A DNA stretch of 64,000 nucleotides from Candidatus Paraburkholderia kirkii (GCA_001189345.1 LFKV01000010.1:124001-188000), one strand, 5' to 3'; numbered from the stretch's first letter, positions 38,801 through 49,528 are shown. A program made the numbers and translations. Notes: generated by a model not told the origin, from the letters alone.

Positions 38801-40130
38801 GCCAGGATGCCGTTCTTCGCGATACCGCGGCCTTCGGCGCGGGCACGTATCGCATCGAGGAACTGCTCTATTGCCCCGATTACACGGTGAAGGACGCCGC
38901 GATCGCCGGCGTCGCGCCCGCGCGCATCGTCGATGCGCGCCGCAAGTCGCAGCTCGCGCGCGTCGTGCTCGAGATCCTGCCGCCCGACGAGCCGCGCTTC
39001 GAAGCGGCGGCGCGCATCCACCATTTTCTCGCCGACGAGCTCTCGCTCACGCCCGACACCAATGCGCTCGTCGGCGTGGCCAACACGCTCGTCACGCGTC
39101 TGTCGGGCGGCCTCGCGACGTGGGCGCGGCGCCTCGAATTCGAGCCGTTCCGCCTGCGCGTGATCGCGACCGCCGGCGCGGGCAAGACGCAGCTCGCCGT
39201 GCGCGTGATGCGCGATGCGCTGGCACAAGGCAAGAGCGTGCTCTACGTGTGCTTCAACCGGCCGCTCGCCGAACATATCCGCGCGATCGCGCCGAAGGAG
39301 GCGAAGATCGCGAACTATCATCAGCTGAGCGCGGCGGTGGCGCGCGATGCGGGCAGCCCGCCCGACTTCAGCCGGCCCGACGTCTTCGCGACGCTGGAAG
39401 AGCGCTTCGTCGCGGTGCCCGTGCCCGCGCACTGGAAGACCGACGTGCTGATCGTCGACGAAGGGCAGGATTTTCAGGCCGCGTGGGTCGAGGCGCTCGA
39501 ACGCCTGCTCAATCCCGAGGGCGCTTGGTGGTGGCTCGAGGATCCGATGCAGAACCTCTATCTGCGCGAGCCAGTGCCGCTGCCCGGCTGGACCATCCTG
39601 CGCGAGACCACGAACTACCGCAACCCGCGCGATCTGCTGGACTTCATCCGCAAGATCGTCGGTCCCGGCGTGCGGCTCGATGCGGGCAGTCCGTTCGACG
39701 GTTCGGAGGTGACCATCTCGACCTACGAAGACGGCCAGCCGGAGGAAATCATCGAGGCGACCAAGCGCGCGATCACGCAGGCGCTGTCGCTCGGTTTTCG
39801 CAAGCAGGACATCGCGGTGCTGTCGTTCCGGGGGCGCGAAGGCTCGGCGCTCACCGCCGTCGACCAGCTCGGCCCGCACCGGCTGCGCGCCTTCACCGGC
39901 ACCTACGATCTCTTCGGCACCCGGAGTATCGCGAAGGGGATGTGCTGCTCGAATCGATCTATCGCTTCAAGGGACAATCGGCGCCGTGCGTGATTCTCAC
40001 GGAAGTCGATTTCGACGCGCTCGACGAGCAGGCCGCGCGCAAGATCTTCGTCGGCGCCACGCGAGCGACGATGAAGCTGATCGTGGTCGCGTCCAGGCGC
40101 GCGGCCCGGGCCATCGGAGCGCTGCAGTGA
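38800..40130 (+). pseudogene. NERD/UvrD-like helicase, N-terminus deleted and frameshifted
   Basis: Starts in mid-domain at QDAVLRDTAAFGAGTYRIEELLYCPDY (nuclease-related region), then superfamily-1 motifs: Walker A VIATAGAGKTQLAVR, Walker B VLIVDEGQDF, motif III WWWLEDPMQNLYL and ETTNYRNPRDLL. A slip near 39930 puts the last segment GDVLLESIYRFKGQSAPCVILTEVDF and GATRATMKLIVV in another frame, to TGA 40130. The nuclease N-terminus is absent because of the fusion to GST. It might once have acted in repair or phage defence. Confidence 0.8.
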
Positions 40131-40133
40131 AGG

Positions 40134-41972
40134 ATGGCCGTCACGCGCTCTGAACCGTCTCCGCGCACGCATGCCGTGCGCCCCTGGTTTCGCCGCCTCT
40201 GGTACGCGGCGCTGATCGCGCTCGCGGTCGCGCCGCCGATCGGCGCGGTCGGCTACATGCTGTACTCGGGCTTGCTCGCGCGCGAGACGCACAAGCTCGT
40301 TCTTCCGTACGACGTCTACTGGGACGCCGCCCAGTTCCAGATCGCCTACGAGCGCTTCGAGAATCAGGTACTTCTGTATCGCAACGGCATCGACGAGGAT
40401 GCCGACGCCGTGCGCGCGAGCTATCGCCTGCTGCGTGCGAGGCTCATGCAGGTGTCGGAGACGTCGGGTCTCTCCGAAGGCCACGAGGCGCTCTTCAACC
40501 GGCAGCGGGAAATCCTGCGGCAGTTGCAGACCGCGCTCGCCTCCATCCAGAGCGATGTCGAAGGGCTCCAGGCCGAGCGCGAGCACACCTTGCGCGTGAT
40601 CGGCGTGCTGCGCCAGAATGCGCCCGTCGTCGCGGAGCTGGCGAGCGGGCGTCGGCTCATGGACGTCGCGGAGCGCGAGGCGATCGTGCGCGACTTCGAC
40701 GCGAAGCGCCGCTATCTGATCCTGGGCGGCATTTTGCTCGGGCTGCTCTCGGCAGCCGCCACCTTGCTGCTGCTATTCAACGGCTACCGGCGCACGCGCC
40801 TGATCGAGCAGCAGCGCGCGGCGCTCGCGGCCGAGCATCAGGCGACGCGCGTGGCGCGCGAGGCCGGCGTGGCGAAGGACACCTTCCTCGGCGTGCGCAG
40901 CCACGAGCTGCGCACGCCGCTGCACGCGATCGTCTCATCGGTCGAGCTGCTCGGTCTGAACCTGCGCGGCGAGGCGGACCGCAAGATCATCCATCGGCTG
41001 GAAACGGGTACGTGCCATCTCGAAGCGCAGATGCGCGATCTGACCGACTATGCGCGTCTCGGCGCCGGCAAGCTGAAATTGCGCATGACCGTGTTCGATC
41101 CGCTGGAGCTGCTCGATTCGATCGTCGATGCGAACCTGCCCGCCGCGAGCGCGAAAGGGCTGGAACTGCGCGGCGATTATGCGGGCGAGCGCGGCCCGAT
41201 CGAATCGGATGCGCATCGCGTGCGTCAGATCGTCACGAATCTCGTGACCAACGCGATCAAGTACACGGAGGCGGGGTCGATCGACGTGCATTTCGAGCGC
41301 ACGGAAAAACGCCTCGACACCTCCGTGATCGATACCGGCCCGGGCATTTCGCGCGAGCAGTTGCCGCTGATATTCCAGGAGTTCACGCAGCTCGATTCGT
41401 CGAGCACGCGGCGCTTCGACGGCGCGGGCATGGGGCTCGCGGTCGTGCGCGGGCTCGTCGATCTGCTGGGCGGGCGCATAGAGGTGTCGAGCGAAGTGGG
41501 ACAGGGCGCGGCGTTCCGCGTGAGCTTGCCTGTCATCCCGGTCGAGCATCTTCCGGAGCGCGGCGAGCAGGAAGCCGACGCGCTCGAGCTGCGCAAGTCG
41601 CGCGTGCTCGTGATCGACGACCACGAATCGATCCGCGATTCGCTGACCGAGCTGCTCACGCACCTGGGCTATTCGGCGGTCGCCATGCCGGACGTGGACA
41701 GCGCGCTCGCCGGCTGCGCGCCAACGACGCCGACGTGATCCTCGCCGATCTGCACATGCCCGGCAAGGACGGCTATTCGTTCGCGCACGAGTACCGCGCG
41801 CAGCGCGCCGGGCGCGAGCGTGCCGATCATCGCGGTGAGCGCCTACGCGCCCGAACTGGTCGACCCGAGCGCGGTGATCCTGTTCTTCGACTATCTGCTG
41901 AAACCGGTGCGCTACGAGGTGCTCAAGGGCGCCGTGCACCGTGCGGTGACCGCGCGCCGGCGCGCCGCCTGA
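40134..41972 (+). pseudogene. Hybrid sensor histidine kinase, receiver domain frameshifted
   Basis: ATG 40134, three bases after the helicase stop. Two membrane helices (WYAALIALAVAPPIGAVGYML and YLILGGILLGLLSAAATLLLLF) bracket a periplasmic coiled-coil domain. HisKA is SHELRTPLHAIVSSVELL; HATPase has VTNAIKYTEAG, DTGPGISREQ and GAGMGLAVVRGL. The C-terminal receiver begins RVLVIDDHESIRDSL, but the frame slips at about 41720 and about 41815, after the phospho-Asp region DVILADLHMPGKDGY; SVPIIAVSAYAPELV and FFDYLLKPVRYEVL follow in other frames. The kinase core is intact, so a truncated kinase may still be made. Confidence 0.85.
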
Positions 41973-41981
41973 TTTTCCCGG

Positions 41982-42837
41982 CTAGCTGCGCATCAGCCGC
42001 TTGGAAAGATCAGCGACCAGAATGCCGAGCCGCGCGGGCTTCTCGAAGCACGTCACGTTGTAGTCGCGGATGATCTGGCTGATCTCCGATTCGCTCGCCT
42101 TGCCCGTCGTCAGCTCGCCCGTCAGCACGAAGATCGGCGCGTCCGGATTGTCAGACTCGCGCACCGCGCGGATCGCGCCCGCCGACGTGTGCGCGCCGAA
42201 CAGCCAGTCGATCACGACGGCATCGAAGACTTGCGTCTGCAGCGCTTCGAGAAAGGCGTCGAAGCCGTAGAAGGCCATCGCCGCGAAGCCGGTGCATTCG
42301 AGATAGTCGTGCAGGTTGTCGGCGGAGGCGTGATCGTCGTCGACCACGGCGATCACCGGCTTATCGGTGTCGGGGCGGCGCGGCTGGATTTCGATCTTGT
42401 GGACGTCGCATGCCTTGTGCAACAGCACGCCCTCGTGCTTGGTGACGATCCAGCGGTTGTTGAGCTTCTGCGCGATGAAATCCGGGCGGCTGCCCGCCTC
42501 GAGCGCGGCGCCCACCCCAGGCCATGCAGGGAATCTCCAGCGAACCGAGCTTGAAGACCGCGTCGTGCGCGGTGCCTTCGGTTTCGTCCGGGCGCGTATT
42601 GATGGAGTCGAAGAGCTTGAGCGCGGGTTCGTCGAACGCATCGGCGACGCGGCGGATTTGCGCGAGCGTCCAGGGACTGTTGCCGCGCAGTTTGCGGTGA
42701 CCTTGCGAAAAGCTCAGGTCGAGAATCCGGCACAGCTCGGCGGTCTGCTGCCGCTTTCCGATGCCGTGACGGCTCATGAGCTCGCGCACGTGTTCTGCGA
42801 CGGCGAGCGATTCCGAAGAAGACGTTTCAGTGACCAT
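41982..42837 (-). pseudogene. BetR-domain DNA-binding / receiver protein, frameshifted
   Basis: ATG 42837. The N-terminal BetR-type helix-turn-helix domain includes ELMSRHGIGKRQQTAELCRILDLSFSQGHRKLRG. A slip near 42515 separates it from the C-terminal part: RWIVTKHEGVLLHKACDVHKIEI and a receiver domain with AVVDDDHASADNL, VIDWLFGAH and FVLTGEL. It is convergent with the hybrid kinase, 9 bases apart, which suggests a former signalling pair. One indel. Confidence 0.82.
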
Positions 42838-43220
42838 TCAGCCAGTCGGATGCGTAAGGGTGGGACTGCGGGAGACGGGGTTCCGCGCGGGTCGGGCGGA
42901 CCATGCGCAGTCGATTCGACATTGTAAATGGCGCGGGCCGGTGTACTCAAAATGTGGCGGCCGGAGTCGCGCAATGAATTCGTCTCGCCGGCAAAATGCG
43001 CGTGGCAGCCGCGCTTCCTTGTCGGGCAGCGGTTCCGCATAGGAATGGAAACTTGCCGGTCGATCAATCTTTACAATGGAAATTTATCTTGACGGAAGCG
43101 GGCGCGAAAATCTGAATGTGTCCAGTGGAAAGATTAACGGCAAGGCGCTGCCGATATCGACCGAAGCGCGCGCAGCCGAAATTCCGATCAATCGAAATTG
43201 CAGGTCACAGGAGAAAGATC

Positions 43221-43727
43221 ATGTCGTTTCAACATATCTTGCTGGGCACGCCGATCTGGGTCTGGGTGTTGCTTGCGGCGCGGGTCTCGCGCGGCATGAA
43301 GACGCTCGAGGGCGGCACCGCGCCGCTCGCCAAGCTGGCCATCGTGCCGGCCATATTCGCCGGCTGTGGGGTGTGCTGCATCTGCTGACGGAGCCGGCGG
43401 TGGGCCGGGACACGGCGCTGATGTGGATCGTCGGCGGCGCGCTCGGCGTGGGCGTCGGGCGCGGCGCTCGCGAGTCGAAGCGGCATGACGGTGGATCGCG
43501 TGAGGCGCACCGTCACGCTGCCGGGATCGGCGATTCCGCTCGCGCTGATTCTCGCGACCTTCGCGTCGAAGTTCTGGATCGGCTTCGAACTCGCGACGGC
43601 GACGCATATCGCCGTGGATTCGACCTTCGTCGTGCTGAACGGGCTCGTGTCCGGCGTGGCGGGAATTTTCGCGGGGCGTTTTCTGGTCTACTGGCTGGCG
43701 CTGCGGCAGTCGTCCGTGCCGGTCTGA
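43221..43727 (+). pseudogene. Small integral membrane protein (about 170 aa), frameshifted
   Basis: ATG 43221 after AGGAGAAAGATC. The N-terminus [19 protein letters not shown] has four or five hydrophobic helices over three frames; the slips lie near 43365 and near 43475. The C-terminal part [21 protein letters not shown] and [24 protein letters not shown] is clean. It resembles a Burkholderia DUF6622-like membrane family, which I assign tentatively. Confidence 0.65.
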
Positions 43728-43757
43728 AGGGCTGTGAATGATATAACGTGTCGATTT

Positions 43758-43791
43758 CGCCGTGAAGGCCCGCGAGAGCGCCTTCACGGCG
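43758..43791. repeat. Perfect 12-bp inverted repeat
   Basis: CGCCGTGAAGGC and its exact complement flank a 10-base loop. It lies at the 3' end of the cold-shock gene but has no T-run on either side, so it is at best a weak or processed terminator. Confidence 0.7.
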
Positions 43792-44004
43792 ACGCGCACT
43801 ACGCGGCTGAATGTTGGCGGCCTGCAGGCCATTCGGCCCCTTTTCACGTCGAACGAGACACGCTGATTTTCTTGCAGGGACTTGGAGCCATCCGCGCGAA
43901 TTTCGGAGAAGTGCGCAAACATGTCAGGACTGCCGTCGTCCGGTTTGATGAAGCCGAAACCCTTCGCATCCATCGTTGAACCATTTCACAGTACCGGTTG
44001 CCAT
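43770..44004 (-). pseudogene. Cold-shock protein (CspA family), frameshifted
   Basis: ATG 44004 with GAGGAAACG in front. [11 protein letters not shown] is followed by a duplicated GATG (43967-43974) that shifts the frame. The next frame reads [23 protein letters not shown] with both RNP motifs. After SFDVKRG a second slip replaces the usual short tail. A normal family member has about 67 residues. Csp genes are usually multicopy, so loss of one would be tolerated. Confidence 0.85.
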
Positions 44005-44105
44005 CGTTTCCTCTTCGTCTGCAGCGTTGGGCGAGGACCGTCCTCGCATCGATCGGTGGATCAATTCGATTCAAAAGCGCGCGAGTCACGCCAGGGCGGG
44101 CGTGC

Positions 44106-44354
44106 TCACGCGTGCCGGCCCCTGGGCGACGAGGATTTCGTCGGCAGTGTCGAGAGCTGGCTCTCGGCTTCGCGTCTGCTGAATTCGCGCAGCGTATCGA
44201 GCAAGCGGCGCCAGGGCGCGGGCCAGCGCGTTTCGCGCATGCAGTGCCCGGTGGCGTCGGCAATGCGCAGCAGCGCGGTGTCGGGGAAATAAGTCAGCGT
44301 GATCGGCATGCCGTCGAGCACACAGGTAGCGGTGCAGGTTTTCGGGGTGGACAT
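44106..44354 (-). CDS. Conserved-type hypothetical protein (82 aa)
   Basis: ATG 44354 after CACGGAAACC. MSTPKTCTATCVLDGMPITLTYFPDTALLRIADATGHCM reads as a small soluble beta-rich domain followed by a basic helical tail (RRLLDTLREFSRREAESQL). No family recognised. Complete frame and plausible ribosome site. Stands alone. Confidence 0.55.
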   Translation of the reverse strand: MSTPKTCTATCVLDGMPITLTYFPDTALLRIADATGHCMRETRWPAPWRRLLDTLREFSRREAESQLSTLPTKSSSPRGRHA

Positions 44355-44559
44355 GGTTTCCGTGATGAGTGTTCGTCATGCGCGCGGCGTGCTGCAGCAA
44401 CACGCGTGCCCGACGGATGACCGAGGGAACGAGCCCCACGGCGAATCGGCGCGTTCCGAATGAAAGTTCGCGATCGTTGAACGGAGTATTGTCGATTTTC
44501 ACGACAATTGACGGCTTTACGCGTTATAAACTGCGACGCAACATCGATCGGAGGTTGCC

Positions 44560-44745
44560 GTGTTGCTCGCCGTTCTTCTTCTCTGGCTCTTCGGGGTCGT
44601 TGGGCTCTTTACGTTCGCGCTTTTCGCCGACAGAAACTTCAGGGACACCCTCGTGCCACGAAAGGGATTCGCCGATGCGCGGATATCAGCGTTCGCCGGT
44701 CGACCCGACGCCGGGCGGACGCGCGCCAGAATCGTCCTGAGCGGC
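44560..44745 (+). other. Possible small membrane protein start, unresolved
   Basis: GTG 44560 preceded by GGAGG opens MLLAVLLLWLFGVVGLFTFALF, one good membrane helix, then FADRNFRDTLVPRKGFADARISAFAGRP. The frame then stays open into unrelated sequence, so the real end is unclear and a frameshift is likely. The ribosome site is strong. Low confidence. Confidence 0.3.
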
Positions 44746-45102
44746 CGATGCCGCTCGAAATTCCTTAACGCTCATCGAGAATTAACACGACGACGTCGCC
44801 GCGCCATTCGTGAACGCCTCGCGCATCACCTCCTCGATACGATCGAGGGCCACGCGCAGAATTCGCTGATACTGCTTCCCGCGATGCGCCAAAAGTTACG
44901 CCCTTGTTCGGCTGGATCATGCGGATCAGCGTTGACGGATCCTTCCGCGGCTGGTCGAACTCGTCGTTCAGCGCACCGCGACCGATCCGCTTTTGCTATC
45001 GAACGATCGCCCTTTCGAATTGTTGCGCTATTGGCGCGGGACTATAGTGCGTCTCACGGCAAGCAAACCAAATCAGACGAACAACGAAAGGAGACGAACC
45101 CA

Positions 45103-45875
45103 ATGAACCGTATCAACCTGGCGGATCGCACGGTGATCATCACGGGCGGCGCGCGCGGCATCGGCCTCGTGGTGGCGGAGCGGGCGCTGGAATCGGGCGC
45201 TGGAATCGGGCGCCGACGTTTCGCTGTGGGATGTGGACGGCGAACGCCTGCAGCGCACGAGCGCCGGACTCTCGGCGAAATACGGAGGGCGCAAGGTCAG
45301 TGACGCGGTCGTCGAGCTGACCGACGAAGCCTCGGTCGATGCCGCCGTCAAGAAGACGCTCGCCGCGCACGGCAGGATCGACGTGCTCGTCAACAACGCG
45401 GGCATCACGGGCGGCAACGGCGCGACCTGGGAGCTCGCGCCGGACGTGTGGCGACGAGTGATCGACGTCAATCTCGTCGGGCCGTATCTGACCTGCCGCG
45501 CCGTCGTGCCGCACATGCTGAAGGCGGGCTACGGGCGCATCGTCAATATCGCGTCGATCGCGGGCAAGGAGGGCAATCCGAACGCCTCGCACTACAGCGT
45601 GTCGAAGGCTGGGGATCGGCCTCACCAAGTCGCTCGGCAAGGAACTCGCGGGCAAGAACATTCTCGTGAACGCCGTCACGCCCGCCGCCGCCAAGACCGA
45701 GATCTTCGATTCGATGTCGCAGCAGCACATCGACTACATGCTCTCCAAGATACCGATGAACCGTTTCCTGCTGCCGCAGGAGGCCGCCTCGCTGATCCTG
45801 TGGCTCGCGTCCGAGGACTGCGCATTCAGCACGGGCGCCGTGTTCGACCTGTCGGGCGGGCGCGCGACGTACTGA
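45103..45875 (+). pseudogene. SDR-family sugar dehydrogenase of the rhamnonate cluster, frameshifted
   Basis: ATG 45103 after AAAGGAGACG. MNRINLADRTVIITGGARGIGLVVAE gives the TGxxxGIG cofactor site. A 13-bp tandem duplication (45185-45210) shifts the frame before SLWDVDGERL. NNAG, the catalytic Ser/Tyr/Lys (IVNIASIAG; HYSVSKAG) and a second slip (an extra G near 45610) follow, then LTKSLGKELAGKNILVNAVTP to TGA 45875. About 255 residues. Position before an MFS gene and rhamnonate dehydratase suggests a keto-rhamnonate or rhamnose dehydrogenase. Confidence 0.85.
45185..45210. repeat. Duplicated 13-mer in the SDR gene
   Basis: Two perfect tandem copies of CGCTGGAATCGGG. Removing one restores the expected reading ALESGADVSLWD. 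Confidence 0.9.
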
Positions 45876-45897
45876 ATCCGGCGATCTGGAGAGAGAC

Positions 45898-47110
45898 ATT
45901 AACGACTCCGCAAGCGCGGAAGGCGCCGTCACGTCCCGCGTGATGCGCCGGCTGCTGCCGTTCCTGCTGCTGATGTACGTGCTGGCGTTTCTCGATCGCG
46001 CGAACATCGGCTTTGCGCAGCAGGCGCTGCAGCAGGATACGGGCCTCACGAACGCCGCGTTCGCCTTCGGCGCGGGCGTGTTCTTCGTCGGCTATGCGCT
46101 GTTCGAAGTGCCGAGCAACCTGCTGCACCGCGTCGGCGCGAAGCTGTGGATGTGCCGCATCATGGTGACCTGGGGCCTCGTCTCGGCGGGGATTGCCTTC
46201 GCGCACAGCGCCGCCGCCTTCTCGCGCTGCGCTTTCTGCTCGGCGTGGCGGAGGCGGGCTTCTTTCCGGGCATTGTCTATTACCTGACGCGCTGGTTTCC
46301 GCAATCGTCGCGGGCGCGCGCGCTCGGGGCGTTCTATTTCGGCGCGCCGCTCGCGTTCATTTTCGGCGCGCTGCTTTCCGGCCTGCTGCTCGATCTGCAC
46401 GGCGCGCTCGACTTCAAAGGCTGGCAATGGCTGTTTCTGGTCGAAGGGCTGCTCGCGTCGATCGTCGGCGCTTGGGCATTCCGGTATCTAGACGACGATC
46501 CCGCGAAGGCGCGCTGGCTCACGAACGAGCAACGTGCGCTGCTCGTCGGGCGCCTGGCCGACGCGCGCGCCGCGTCCTCGCACGGACCGCGCCGCGTGCT
46601 GGCGGCGCTCGTCGATCCGCGCGTGCTGGTGCTGTGCTGCGTGTATTTCCTGATCCAGGCGGTGGTGTACGGCGTCGTCTTCTATCTGCCGCAACAGGTG
46701 TCGGTGCTGCTCGGCGCCAGGGTGGGCTTTCGCGTCGGGCTCGTGACGGCGCTGCCGTGGGTCGCCGCCGTGATCGTCACGTGGATCGTGCCGCGTCATG
46801 CCGATCGCACGGGCAGGCATCGCGCTTCATCGCCGCACAGCCGCTCTTCTGGACGTTCCCGACGCGTTATCTGACGGGCGCGGCCGCCGCGGCCGGCATC
46901 GCGCTCATCAATTCGCTCGGCGGCCTCGGCGGCTTCTCCGCGCCGATGGCCCGCACCGCCGCCGAAGCCGCCTTCCATTCGACGAGCGCCGGACTCCTGG
47001 TGCTCGCCGGCGCGAGCGTCCTCGCGGCGTCGATCATCGTCCTGATGGTGCGCACGCGTGAAAGCAAGCTGATCGCCGATGCGCGCGGCAAGCCCGCGAA
47101 AGCGTCCTAG
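45898..47110 (+). pseudogene. MFS sugar-acid transporter (ACS family), start lost, frameshifted and internally deleted
   Basis: The in-frame coding begins at 45898 with ATT, 7 bases after GGAGAGAG, where ATG is expected. MRRLLPFLLLMYVLAFLDRANIGFAQQAL is the ACS-family first helix. The frame slips near 46215; the next part (GVAEAGFFPGIVYYLTRWFP, YFGAPLAFIFGALLSGLLLD) runs to HADRTGRH. There about 55 residues are missing before RFIAAQPLFWTFPTRYLTG, in another frame, to TAG 47110. It presumably imported L-rhamnonate or a related acid. Confidence 0.82.
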
Positions 47111-47138
47111 ACAACGAAGCCAAATACGGAGCCCGACC

Positions 47139-48322
47139 ATGTCCATGCCCACGATTCGCCAGGTGCGCGCCTTCACTGTTCGCGGCGGCGGCGCCGATTA
47201 TCACGATCAGGGCGCCGATCACTGGACCGACGATCACATCGCCACGCCGATGGCGCGTTATCCCGAATACCGCAAGAGCCGGCAGTCGTTCGGGCTGAAC
47301 GTGCTCGGCTCGCTCGTCGTCGAGATCGAGGCGAGCGACGGCACCGTCGGCTTCGCGGTGACGACGGGCGGCGAGATCGGCACGTTCATCGTCGAAAGGC
47401 ACCTCGCGCGCTTCATCGAAGGTCAGCGCGTGACCGATATCGAAAAGATGTGGGATCAGATGTTCAACGCGACGCTTTATTACGGACGCAAGGGCATCGT
47501 GCTGAACGCCATCTCGGGCGTCGATTTCGCGTTATGGGATCTGCTCGCCAAGGTGCGCAAGGAGTCGGTGTTCCAGCTGCTCGGCGGCCCGGTGCGCGAC
47601 GAGCTGCGGTTGTTCTACGCGACCGGCGCGCGCCCTGATCTGGCGAAGCAGATGGGTTTCATCGGCGGCAAGATGCCCTTGCAGCACGGTCCGGCGGAAG
47701 GCGAGGAAGGGCTGGCCCCGAACCTCGCGAAGCTCGCGGACATGCGCTCCAAAGTCGGCAACGATTTCTGGCTGATGTTCGACTGCTGGATGAGCCTCGA
47801 TCTCATCAATTACGCGAAGCGTCTCGCGAACTCGGCCCGCGACTACGGCCTGAAGTGGATCGAGGAAGCGCTGCCGCCGGATGACTACTGGGGCTATGCC
47901 GAACTGCGCCGCTCGGTGCCGAACGGCATGATGGTGACGACCGGCGAGCACGAAGCGACGCGCTGGGGTTTCGCATGCTGTTCGAGATGGGCTGCGCGGA
48001 TCTTGTGCAGCCGGACGTCGGCTGGTGCGGCGGCATCACCGAGCTCATCAGGATTTCGGCGCTCGCGGATGCGCACAACGTGCTCGTCGTGCCGCACGGA
48101 TCGTCGGTGTACAGTTATCATTTCGTCGTGACGCGCCACAACTCGTCGTTCGCCGAGTTCCTGATGATGGCGTCCAAGGCCGATCAGGTCGTGCCGATGT
48201 TCACGCCCTTGCTGCTCGACGAACCCGTGCCGGTGAACGGCCGCATGAAGGTGCCGGAGACGCCGGGCTTCGGCGTGCGGCTGAATCCGGAGTGCGCGTT
48301 GACGCGGCCCTACACACACTGA
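47139..48322 (+). pseudogene. rhmD: L-rhamnonate dehydratase (enolase superfamily), one frameshift
   Basis: ATG 47139. [43 protein letters not shown] is the characteristic N-terminus of rhamnonate dehydratases (cut here by readers into two motifs: HDQGADHW and MARYPEYR). Metal and catalytic regions: [34 protein letters not shown]. One lost C near 47970 shifts the frame; [21 protein letters not shown] and the His of [13 protein letters not shown] follow. 393 conceptual residues, normal. An IS630 end lies 28 bases after the stop. Confidence 0.88.
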
Positions 48323-48349
48323 AGGGACATCGCATGTTGCTATTCCATT

Positions 48350-49450
48350 GCGTCATTGAATTGGCACTGGTCGAATCCGGCGCGAAGGATCGTCATATTT
48401 CCACTTGATCGGTTTCGGGTTCTTGTTGTGTTCGCGGATGTATCGGCATCAGTTTGCGATCCCAATCCTTCACCGAAGTGAAGATGCCGCGAGCGATCAC
48501 TTCACGCTGAATGCGCGAGAACCAGTTCTCCACCTGGTTGAGCCACGACGAGTAGGTCGGCGTGAAGTGCAGGTGCACGTTGCGCTGCGCATCAAGGAAG
48601 TCGGCAACCCGCTGCGTCTTATGGCTGCTGACGTTGTCGCAGATCGCGTGGATTTCCCGGCGTTTGGGCTGGCTGGCGACGACGTCGGTCAGGAAGGCCA
48701 CGAACTGCTCGCTGGTGTGGCGCGCCACCGTCTTGCCCAGCACCTCGCCGGTGGCAGTATTGAACGCCGCGAACAGGCTGAGCGTGCCGTTGCGCTTGTA
48801 CTCGAAGCCGTGACTCTCGGCGCGCCCGGGCGACAGCGGCAGCATACGGTCCTTGCGATCGAGTGCCTGGATCGCGGTCTTCTCGTCCACGCAGAACACC
48901 GCTGCGTGCGCCGGCGGGTTCAGGTACAGCCCGATCACGTCGGCTGCCTTGGTCTCGAAGTCCGGGTCGTTGGAGACCATGTGCCGCTCCAACTGCTGCG
49001 GCTTGATGCCGTGCTTGCGCCAGATGCGCTGCACGGCCGAGACCGATACGTCGCCGAGTTCTGCTGCGAGCTTGTAGCTACTCCAGTGTGTCGAACCGTC
49101 GGCGGGTTTGTGCTTGAGGGTGCACTTGAGCACCCGCGCTTCCAGTTTGGCCGGTGGCTGCGTAGGCGCCCGCCCGCGGTGCCGGGCGTACATGCCGGCT
49201 AGTCGCTCGCTGAGGAAGCGCCCCGACCAGCGTGCGATGAAGCGCGAATCGCAACCCAGTGTGCGCATGATACTGTCGCGCGATTCGCCGTCCTCGAGCA
49301 TCAGGATCAACTTTGCGCGTCGCACGTCCGCCGCACGCACCGTTCGGCTGCGCGCCGCCGACAACAGTTGCTCACGTTCGATATCTGTCAGGTTCATTTT
49401 GACCCATGACCTGTATCTGAACACAGACAGGGTGCTAATTCAATAACGCA
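48350..49450 (-). mobile_element. IS630-family insertion sequence
   Basis: Terminal inverted repeats of about 19 bp: plus-strand GCGTCATTGAATTGGCAC from 48350 and the reverse complement of 49431-49449, GCGTTATTGAATTAGCACC. Total about 1.1 kb. It carries one transposase gene on the minus strand. It sits between rhmD and a vgrG start. Confidence 0.82.
48393..49424 (-). CDS. IS630-family transposase
   Basis: 343 residues. N-terminal helix-turn-helix (RAADVRRAKLILMLEDGESRDSIMRTLG) and a DDE domain: first Asp in FCVDEKTAIQALDR, second in AICDNVSSHKTQ and Glu in WLNQVENWFSRIQR. The C-terminus reads KDWDRKLMPIHPRTQQ where a one-base slip replaces RYIREHNKNPKPIKW, so the last 25 residues are altered; the catalytic core is complete. 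Confidence 0.9.
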   Translation of the reverse strand: MFRYRSWVKMNLTDIEREQLLSAARSRTVRAADVRRAKLILMLEDGESRDSIMRTLGCDSRFIARWSGRFLSERLAGMYARHRGRAPTQPPAKLEARVLKCTLKHKPADGSTHWSSYKLAAELGDVSVSAVQRIWRKHGIKPQQLERHMVSNDPDFETKAADVIGLYLNPPAHAAVFCVDEKTAIQALDRKDRMLPLSPGRAESHGFEYKRNGTLSLFAAFNTATGEVLGKTVARHTSEQFVAFLTDVVASQPKRREIHAICDNVSSHKTQRVADFLDAQRNVHLHFTPTYSSWLNQVENWFSRIQREVIARGIFTSVKDWDRKLMPIHPRTQQEPETDQVEI

Positions 49451-49528
49451 GCGCAATAGGTGTCAATTTATCTCGGCATACGAACCGTATACAGTGCAGT
49501 GACATGGTCGTCACCTGTCCAACCGAAG

